A stretch of 64,000 bases of DNA, taken from Prochilodus magdalenae. Taxonomy: Eukaryota; Chordata; Actinopteri; Characiformes; Prochilodontidae. Every line of letters starts with the position of its first letter. Positions within the stretch are counted from its first letter, which is position 1. Location of the stretch: NCBI GenBank assembly GCA_024036415.1, contig JAMWET010000550.1, forward strand, positions 268,501-332,500, read 5' to 3'. Position numbers and translations under genes: made by a program. Shown here piece by piece: positions 29,901 to 40,900 of the stretch. The notes under the pieces were generated by a model, which ran no database searches, was not told where the DNA came from, and saw only the letters and a list, made by a program, of their open reading frames with translations.

Positions 29901-32900
29901 CTTTCAATCATTTTTCAAACTGTAGTTTTACGAAACCTCCTCATTTTCCTTTGACTTCTTGCTCCCTCAGTCAAACAGATTACCTTATATCTAATCCCCC
30001 TCGGAAATACCCTATGAAAAATGAATAACTCAGATTTTTGCACAGTACAGTACATTAAAGCTAAGACTACGTTATCCTTCTCTTTTATGTTATGACAGTG
30101 AGCGAATATCCGTTGGCAGGGGGCGCCACAGCATGGTTCCAGACAAATACTTTAAAACAAAGAAGACAAATTGAGCCTCTAGATCTTCACGCGGCTTTGA
30201 AAAACTCACATTTGAACCCAGACCAACGAGAAACTTACGAGATGTTCCATCACAAGCCTTTAATGCTGCGATTACCATTTGTTGCTTTACTTGCCAGACT
30301 CAAGCGCCAGAAGGTGCAGGTATGAGATCATTGCTACTCGATTTGGCTGTCTCGGACATTCTAGATCATTCTTTACACTGTCGGTGTGAGGGTGAGGGTA
30401 CATGAGATGAAACTCACTCTGTAGAATAGAGGAATGTTGTCGAACAGGTAAGGGTAGGTGAAGGCTGAAATGCGCAGCACCTTGCCAAGCTTGGGCGTCT
30501 GGCTCTCAAGAAATCTGTGATGGAAAAGAACAAAACCATCAAGGTTGAGTAATCACTCAGGCACTCCCAGGGACAGTGTTTAATAACTGATAGTATTAAA
30601 GGTGTGGCGAAACATGGCGAAACATTAAATCTGCCATCTCATAAAATTAAAAGGACATGACAAAGATAAACCACCAGTGTACATACTTGCTACTGGCTGG
30701 GCGTGTGGGAGGCTACAGTTTTGCAGTGGGGTTCTTTACTTAGACAAGATTATGTTGTACTCACGCTCTTCTGCATAGCTGTCATTTTGGAGATACTTGT
30801 TTTTCTTGGATGGCAACATTAACTATTTCTCAATGACTACATCACAAATTCCACATCTATCTTTATACTGTACAGCTAACAGTAATATAGAACATTTACA
30901 GTACATGACCAACTCACAGAGAGAGCAAATCAGCCTCCACACTGTTACAAGATAAGTCATATGCTGAACAAACCCAGCAGTTCATTTATCCTTTCATAAA
31001 CTCAAAAAAACCCTCACTTTTGGTATTAAGAAAAAAAATAGAAGCACTAATAGTTGCTCCCAGAAGGAATCAACCGACAGGAATGAAACTTGGTGGGTAG
31101 GTTTAATATTGTGAGACTTTAGAATGCTTTAAGTTTCACACACTCGGCCGTGCATGTCCTGTAAGCAAGGATGATCCTTATTACTGTACCTGACTGACCC
31201 TTCAAAAACTATAACTGTGGACATTCAGCGAGTAGTGATGCCCGCCGAGAGTCATCCTGTTAGTGCCAGCACCATTGGCAGATGGCTGCACAATGCAGGA
31301 CTACATGCACACAGACCGTTACGACAAACGCCCTTAACTCCACATCAGCATTGCCAAAGACTGCAATGGTATCGTAGAGTGACTCAGAAAGGCAGCAGGT
31401 CCTGCTTTTGTCTTGTTGGAGATGACCAACGAATCCATGTGTGGAGGCACAGTGGTCATCACCAAGCATGAGAATATTCAAACAGTATAGAGGAACCGCT
31501 ACATCTCCATGCCGAGACGTCTGGCATGTTGTGTTTGAAGCCTGATGCCATACTGAGAGACAATACTTCTGTATGTGCAGATTAATAGACATTGCCCATA
31601 TCGGTCTAAATTGATCATAATTTATTGTTTCTGGTAACCTTTATCTCTCCTTCCCAATCTGACACTTCCTTCTGGGTGCAACTATTCTTTTGATGAGTGT
31701 ATTTGGGCAATATTAATGATATATTAATAAAACTGAGACTCTGTTTGTGTGTCTGCATTGAACTGCATTGAACTCATAGTGTTTGCATCAACTAACTGGA
31801 CGTTTCAAGTGGATGTTATAATTAGCCCGTTAGCCTTATGCAGGTAACCTCAACTAAAGTAGGGTTTCTCAACCTGTGGACCACTGACCGCTAGTGTAAT
31901 GGCCCGTGGTCAGGTATGTTGTTTAGATTTGTACATGTAAGAATTATTTGGCCAGATTTATTAGAGCAATTGTATTTATAAAGGTCAATTCTAGTTTTCT
32001 GGTGGGCTAATATCATGCGGTGGGCCTTGGGTCAGGAAAGGTTGAGAAGCCCTCACCTAAAGCACACGACCATGGTCAAATATTTTCAAAATGATATAGC
32101 AAAAAAAACTAAATGTGTTGGGTTATACACCGTGCTCCCCGATCCCATTGGTTAAAGGCACAAGATAAAGGAAAATGAGTCAGGTTAATTAGGTACTGAA
32201 GCCAGGTAGTGCACACAGTGGCCAAAGTAGTGTAGACGAAGAATTTACCTGTCTGTGATGTCATGGTTATAGTGAAGAAATGGCAAGCCAAGCCTTAGCA
32301 GAGGAAATGGAAGGAAGAGAAGCATTGAGATAGTAGCAGTTAGCAGAGTCCCACTGCAGTACAGCAATAACAGAAGGGTGCACCACATTTATAGCTAAAC
32401 GAATCATATTATATTACAAAGTCTTTTACTTTATACCAGCACGAATACATTTTGATGTCTCATTATTGATATAAACTTGACAGATTCCACCCGCCTGAGA
32501 TCTAAAATAATAATAATAATAATAATGTAATATGTTTTGGTTGCATGCATGTAAATATGGTAATGGAAACTTTGCAGTGCCACCATTTCCACCTTTCCTT
32601 GAATTGCTTAGACTGCAGCTGTAAATACATGGTAGTTGGCAGTATTCGGTTTTTCTCACAATGGACAAAAGCTTCATTGTTCTCCTTTGACAGTCTTGAT
32701 GCAAACATGTCCACCACAGTGAAGGATTAAAAAAAAAAAAAAAAAACAAGGACATGACATGTATGTAATAGTGTATTTTGCAGACGCTTGCAATTACCAT
32801 GCTAAAAATTTCCTTTCACAGGCGTACATAAGATTTAGACTAGCAACATGGTTATTTTGGAATATCTGTTTAGTCAGTCCTGACTGACTGTTCTGAGATT

Positions 32901-35900
32901 GAGGTGATATTAATTGGGTCATCTCTATGTTCACTGGGTCCTTTAGTTGCTAAGTAAAATGACCCTATGCTCCCTCACTGAATTGGGTCGCATGCTTCAC
33001 CCCCATTTTTCTGGAAATGTTACTTCAAAATCTGTTTGCTTATTAAAACATAGTCTGGTGAAGAACAAATGATGGGCAGGAGTTTTGTGTTTTTACACTG
33101 AAAATGATTACTAGATTAAACTGGATTAGTAAGGATATTGTCACTGTCAGAATCTCCATAATATTAATTGGCTTTGCGTAAGAAGGAAAAACATTCTTAA
33201 CTCTTAATGTAGGTTTATGCAAAACTATGGTAATACCTAATGTTTAGTGTTAATGAACATGAAATAATACATTAGTTAACATGAAGTTAATACTACTTAA
33301 CTAATGTATCCCTTCATGTTAGTCAACACTGAATGTAACGTGTAACCAAAACTATTTTATTCCAGGGGATTTTTGAGCATTTCTAGATTGGCCCATTCAA
33401 CATGAAACATCCACACATTGTGAAGAGCAACTGACAATTTCAAATGATCAAAAAATTAAAAAACAAAGAAACTGACGATTTTGTTCCATCATTGACAATA
33501 TGTTAGTTGCTTACTTGAAGGAGTTTTGAGATAGGGCCTTCTATAAACCCTGTCATAGACTCCCTTAATATAGTCGCTGTCCAAAGAAAAACATGTATCT
33601 CCATTTTTGTTGATTTTTACTTTTATGCCTCATTTGATCACATGAACTGCTGTTTACACTGTGTGGAAATTCCATGAACAATGGACCAACAGAAATGGCC
33701 CAAACCTGCTTGGAAAGAAGTCTGGTTCCATTGACTTCCATTCAAATGAAATGAGGTTTTTGGCCCCTTCTGTAAAGTTGCCATTTTGGAGATACCTGTT
33801 TTTCTTTGGACAGCGACGATATATTATATGTTGTATCAGTAAAAGACCTGAGAGTCTCTGGGCACATAGAAATGCTCCCTTACTGTTACAGAGATGTATT
33901 CTGTGTATACGCATGCTCTATGACTTTCTCTTACCGCTGTAATGATATGTATGATGGTGCTTTTTACTGTTATGTTGTTACCTGGAGTAGCAGGCCATGG
34001 CGGTGCAGATGACAGTGTTGAATACAGCAATAGGGACGTAATATGTGTGAAACGCACTGTTCACCCAGGCATCCGGCATTACATATGCAGAGTAGGTGAT
34101 GGCCGAACCTGCACACATAGAAATATTATTTAGCTTCGTATCAGTCCTGGGTACAGATCATTTTATGAGCTATTCATCTTCATAAACGTGATGCCTCTTT
34201 GATGGAATGGGCTGAACCGTGGCAGCAGTAGCAATAGTATGTCTGTGAAGGTAAACAGTAAATAGGCTGCCTGTAAAGATAAATACGACCTCTACTGAAC
34301 TTGGGCTGTAAATGATTCTATTTTTAAAGCGTGCAAAGTGCACAAGTGAATAGAGCCCTACCCAAGCTATAAAAACTGAGCGCTCCGTAGTCGAAGAAGA
34401 AGCAGATGTGGCGGGCGCGAGTGGACATGGTGCTGAACGTGTGAGCACAGCTGGATGCCAGCGGATACACACAGCAGGACAGCAGGAAGACCAGCAGCGG
34501 CCATGTATATGCATCGTGCCAGACATCCTGCATACAAACCACTGTCATCAAGTTCCACAGAAAATACCTGAGAGAGAGAGAGAGAGAGAGCAGTCAGGCA
34601 AGGGCATAAACTTTCCGGCAGCATGCTGTATGTACATGCATGAGGGTCAAGAGAGAGAGAGAGAAACAGGCAGATTGAAATGGTATCTTGGAAGGTTCAA
34701 TGTCATAGAAGCAACACATTTGATTATCTAAAGAACCGCACACTTTGGTTAATACAATATGATATGATATGACTCGTAATGACATATGATTTGATATGAT
34801 ATGATAATAAACAATTTGATAAGATACGGTATGATGTGCTTCCCAGTTACACCTTGGTGCTCTAAACTCTCTGGTAAACAGTGAAATGTGGTTGGTGTAG
34901 CTCAGCGGATAACACCACTACCCGCCAGGGAGCTACCACCACACATGGGAGACTGGGGTTCGAATCCTGGTCTGGATGACTATGCGGTGCTACACCAATA
35001 AGAGTCCTTGGGCAAGACTCCTAACACTACACTGGCCTACCTGTAATATGATTAACCTTGTACTTCCCTCTGGATAAGAGCGTCAGCTAAATGTCGTAAA
35101 TGTAAATGTTGTATGACCATATAGCATCTGTCTGCCAAGCTAAACTTTGCCATGGGTGGGACTTTCAACAAGACAATGATACCAAACACTGCCCACTCTG
35201 TCCCTGTTCAGCTCCTACAAAGCACCTACACACAGAGGACTATCAAATAAAATGTTACCTACATTGTTTCCTAGCCAATGACAACACAGAAGCTTACATA
35301 CACATTACACCTAGGAGCCTTTATGATATACTATTCCTAAATATACTAAATCCATACGCATTATTATAGAGTTGGTTCCCCCTTTGCATCCATAACAGCT
35401 CTTTCTGCATCTATAATAACACTCTTCTGAGAAGGCTTTCTACAAGATGTTGGAGAGTCTCGGTGGGGACTTTTTGCCCATTGTCGAGAGGGCCTGGCTC
35501 ACAATCTCCATTCTAGTTCCTCCCGAAGGTGTTTGATAGTGTTGAGGTCAGGGCTCCATGTGGGCTAGTCAAGTTCTCGTCGATGACTCACCCATCCACG
35601 CCTTTTTGAACCTTGCTTTGTCCACTGGGGCACGGTCATATTGGAACAGATAAAAAACCTTCCCCAAAATTTTCCCACCAGGATGCATGCAATTGTCTAA
35701 AACGTCCTGATACAAGTTTTCTAAGCCAATCTCTGAAAAACGCCCCTGCGGCGTCATCCCTCCTCTATCAAACTTTACAGTTGGCACAATGCAGTCAGGC
35801 AGGTAACTTTTTCCTGGCATTCTCCAAACCCAGACTTGTCTATTATATTGCCAGATAGAGAAGTGTGAATCATCACTCCATAGAATGTTTCCTCTGCTCC

Positions 35901-37894
35901 AGAGTCCAGTGGTGGCGTGCTTTACACCACTCCCTCTGTCACTTGCCATTGTATGTGGTGATGTAAGGTTCAGATGCAGCTGAATGAAGCTTCCGGCACA
36001 CGCTTTTTACGCTGAGGTTAATGCGAAAGGTGGAAGTCTGCAGTTACTCAGTCAGCAGACCTCAGCTTTTACACAATATGCTTCTCAGGACTTGGAGACC
36101 CGGTTCTCTAACTATACATGGTCTACAACTGTATGGTGGAGCTGCAGTGATTCCTAAACACTTTTCAAAAATACAAGTCACAGCTGATGGTGTGAAATTT
36201 CACAAACTGACTTGATGTAATGGTGGCATCCCATTACAGCACCACGCTCAAAAAAGAGCTCTTGAGAATGATCCATAGTTTCACAAGACAGACCGCATGG
36301 CTAGATGCTAGATTACCTGTGGTAATAACACAAAACACTTGAAAGAATTGAAAGGTGTCCGAATACTTTTGTCCATATAGTGTAAACAATTCTGAAATAC
36401 ACTGATTCAACAGCAGCCTATTAAAAGTTATGATGGCAAATGGTCAAAAGTTCCTCACACCAGCTGTAATTAGACATCAACATGTAAATAAGACTTGGTT
36501 TGGGGCCCTTTAACACTTTAAAAGCAAAACAGGGAACAATATTCAAAGGCTGAAAGTAAATTTTGGAAACTGAATGGAGGAGGACGGGATTTGAGCTGAT
36601 ATAGCTACCATAGCAGTGGCCATGGATACAGTGTTAATCATCTGCTATGGAGAAACCCTTTTCCATTGTTAGCACGCTGTCCTGCCTGAACTTGTTGAAG
36701 TTCACGTTAGGTTTTGTTGGGGGAGACGTCCCTAACACACAGACACCCGTCTAATTAGTATGCATGCTTCCCTTCCACTGCTATTATCTGCACAGGGCTA
36801 TTATCGCGCTGTTGGTGTATGCTAAGCCTGGATTAAAATTACGAAACACGTCTGATACAATAGCATAGTGTGGGGGAAACGTCACTAGACAAGGGCAAGC
36901 TCAATCAGCCTGGAGCAACCCAACATTTCGCAATCGCTCCTGCTCACCGTGCGTGGGTTTAAACTGCTCTCGGCAGATTGGGAGCCACTAGGCACCAACC
37001 TTTCCGCATGTTTGAAGGTTAAACAAACATTTATTTGGAGAACAGAACTCGGCTTTACCCTGCTGCTTAACCCATTAATGTCCAAATCTGGAGATTGACA
37101 TTTGGTCCAGATGTTCTCAGAGCTTGGCCAATCACAAATCTGAGGAGCATCATTGAAATCTACTAAACTATGTTGCTAAAAAGTGAGTTAATATAGTCTT
37201 TTGGCCACGTCTGGTTACTGCATTCGAACAGCGTAATAGAAAATCCTAAATAGACTAGTACAAATTAAGTATAATGGACCAGAATAAGTCCCCATCTCAC
37301 AGACTAAAGACCGATCTCTTTGTAAAGCACCTAAGTGAGTGAGCACTATATATTGGTATACTTTGTTTTGGCACAGCCTGTCTTCTCTCTAAGTGTGAGC
37401 CCTGGGTTGGGATCGCTAGGTAGAGCACTCCTGCTGTATATAACTCGGTATTACTCCCTCTAGGGATCAGCGCTAGCCCTTGTTCTGGCAGCGTCTGAGC
37501 TCAAGGCGAGTTTTAGCCTCTAACCTTCTAGTGCTAGCTAGGACTCAGATCTCAGATAGAACACTAAGCATGGTTGTCAGTCTCTTTGGATAAAAGCATC
37601 TGCTAGATGCCATTAATGTAAACCAATTTAAATGGATACTAGCTAGCTATTCATCTGAACTAACATCTGATCTAAAACCATGTAAAATGTAACAGTCAGA
37701 TTAAACCAGTCAGAAAACCTGTTCTGTAGCATTTTTCCTCATCGCCAGTCATGCAAGAAGCTAGGCTACCCTAGAGAACACATGTCATTTTAGTACTCAG
37801 TGAGTGTTGTTTCTTGGCTGAATGTTACATATAGGGAAGACAAATGTAAAGCTTAAAGTGGCCTGGGCAAAGAATATATATATATATAGAGAGA

Positions 37895-37940
<46 letters not shown>

Positions 37941-40900
37941 CTACACTGAACTTTGCTATATAAGTGCCATATTTACATGCAGAGACTGTGTTAGCTTTTT
38001 ATCATTATTTGTTTTTTTTTTTTTTATATAGAAAATCTACTTTTGCACATAACTGGTATAGCATATAGGCTAAATGCACACTGGTAACCTCACCACAAGA
38101 TACTATTACTAGAATCCATGAACTTTGGAGATTAAAAAAAGACTAGATGCATTGGATCCCATGTAAAGCCTTGGCTTTTTACTGAAAGCAATCGTGTGGA
38201 ATGCTTTGTAATAAACAGAAGAGCTGATCATATTTCAACTCTGTTGCCTGACCAGCAGGTTACAAATCTAAAGCAAAAGTTAATGTGTAGGAGAAATTCC
38301 TAAGAAAAGGCTCATTCATTTCTCCGCTCACTGGAAAACAAACGTCCTACTGCTACTAAAATCTGCATTTCGTTGCTGCCAAAAGCTTATTTATTTGTTT
38401 ACTTATATGTTTAGTCATATTGTTTTAATCTGTGTACACCTGTCATGAAATATTCACCACCAGGATTGGACCATAAGAAGCGAAGATGCTATGTTCTACA
38501 TCTCGTATCCGGAATGAACACATCAATAGAAATGGTCCATAGAAAACTTTGTAGAAATGTTGTTGCACTATCACACATTAAACTGAATGCGTTCTTCATT
38601 CTTCTATTCAGTCACCATGAACGTGACACTGCGATCCCATAGACGGGCTAATATAAATAGTCCAAAATGACTTGGACTTGTTTCCGTATGCCATCAACAA
38701 CAAGCTAACAGCCAAGAACTATAAAAACCATTTCAAAGTTTATTGTTAAAGACTAACGTGCACAAAGCCAGTGTCACGCCGGCATGTTTACTAGCGGTGG
38801 AAGGCTCAGAGGACTACTGTGCTGGGAGCTCATTAGTAGTAATGGGAGAACTACTGCAGGCCTCCAAGAGGGACAACTCTCCAAAGAGCAGTCGAGCCAG
38901 GGTAAAGCCTCAGCGGGGGAAATGAGCTCCAGCACCGGGTGCTGCTCTATTCAAACTCCAACACTCAGCAGCAGCAAACAAACAAGCTAAATGCTGTTTC
39001 CATGTAATCCAGCGCATGCTATTATGAAGCTACGTGCAGCGCAGCAGTGTGCGAGTGTGTATACACAGAATTAGGAAACGCAGAAGGGCGCCGAGCACTG
39101 ATCATAGCAGGAATGGTTCGTAGCTTGTACGCTTTCTATGTTTGATTATAAAGTAATAGAGAAATGTAAAACCACTTGTGATTTCATGCGTACGTACATC
39201 TCTAACACATCCTGACTTTGTGTGTAAACCTGGAGGCGGATAGCACTGCTGATTCTCAGTAATCAGTAATTGGATTGTTGAAATAGCTTGTCTTGAATGG
39301 ACTGCTTTGTTCTGGTTAATCTTTTAAAAACACAACCATGTAAACGTTAACCCCATAGAAAACACATTTCCAAAAAAACTTACAGTTCATCTCATCTACA
39401 TGACTTTTACACTGTCCTTTAAAAACTATGTAAGGCAGCCAGTAAATGACATACTCTGCAGTTAACTAACTAATCCTGTATATCATGAGTCAATAGGCCT
39501 ACTGAAAACACTTACTGTGTGCCAATGCATGGAAGGCCACTACTCTTTGTATCTCTAAAAGGATAACCTTACAGGAGACTTAACGTATAATTTCTATGTA
39601 TTTACATTTAAAAACAGGTCAGGCGATTTTGGAGCATTTCTATTGGTGCAGTAATGGTGAAATTTTCACACAAGGTAAAGAGCAGCTGGTGTTCTCAGGT
39701 TAGAATATTACTGACCATATCCCATTATTATGGCATACTGGTAAAGATGATATTTGTAATAGCATTTGTAATAACAGCTCCATGGTTCAACTTTTAAAAC
39801 CGAAAACCTCTTATGAATCACTACTGTTTAAACAAAACCTCATATCAAAATCTCCATTGTTTGCAGTTTTTTAGTTTTGGAAAGTCCATGACATTGTGTT
39901 TCATGATGAATGGATGAAAAACAAAAGGCTCAAAACTACTTAAAAGTGAAGTATGTTTTTCCTTCCTCCTATAAAGTTATTCATTTGGAGATATATATAG
40001 CAGAACACTGACTGTGTGACATTAAATGGACCAAGAGAAATGCATCAGAGTACTTAGCATAGAATCTTGTTACATGAACTTATGATAAAAGTTGAGACAG
40101 GTTTTTCCTGCTTCTGGAAAGCCAGCATTTTAGAGTTGGCTGTGACCGTACAGTGCTGCACAAATGCTCACATATCAGCAGTGAGTGTGATTTCACCAAT
40201 GAAAACAACACACAATATAAATATGGTTTCTGCTTTTTCACTGCACTCGTCACTGCATGGGTCTGGACCCTGGATTTGTTCAGTTCCGTCAGCAGCACAG
40301 CATTGACTGCATAACTCTGTATTGGATTGTACCTGTTAATACTGGACTTCTTTGAGTGGAAATGGTTAAGCTTACACACCTGCGGCCATAAAATCAAAAT
40401 ACTTTGCATTGGTATTTGTATTTATTCACATTCTTTACAATTCTATTCTATTGCACAAATCAATAGTAGCTGCCCAGATAATCCACTGTATATGTCACTT
40501 TCACAGATGCATTTTGCTCAGCACTGAATGTAAAATGATAGCTAGGTGCATGTGGGGTACAGGAACTGACAGACATAAAACATTCACCAGGAATAAGCTT
40601 TGCCATCGGGAGTCATCAAGCAGGAAGTCATACATTACACAAATATGTCGTTACTGCTTTTAAACTCCTTAATGAATTTCTTAATTACAGTCATTTAATC
40701 AAGCACCATCATGCCCTGCTGTAAATGGCTACCAGACTGAAACATATGGAACACATTTATGACCCCGTGGCCTGATATTGTATAAGAACAAACCGGGTGT
40801 GTGTTTAGTCTTACCAGGTCGGTAGGAAGTGTGTCCAAACATTGAGAGTTTCATTAGTGAGCTGGAAAAGACTGAGAACACAGTCAATGGCTGAGCTGCG

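Noticed and set aside
30092..30325. 77-codon plus-strand exon in paqr5 intron 5
   Set aside because: Antisense to the gene, no acceptor or donor at usable places, no recognised homology.
34890..34985. tRNA gene
   Set aside because: A and B boxes are present, but the sequence continues into a SINE body and tail, there is no proper acceptor stem, and a second copy has the same structure.
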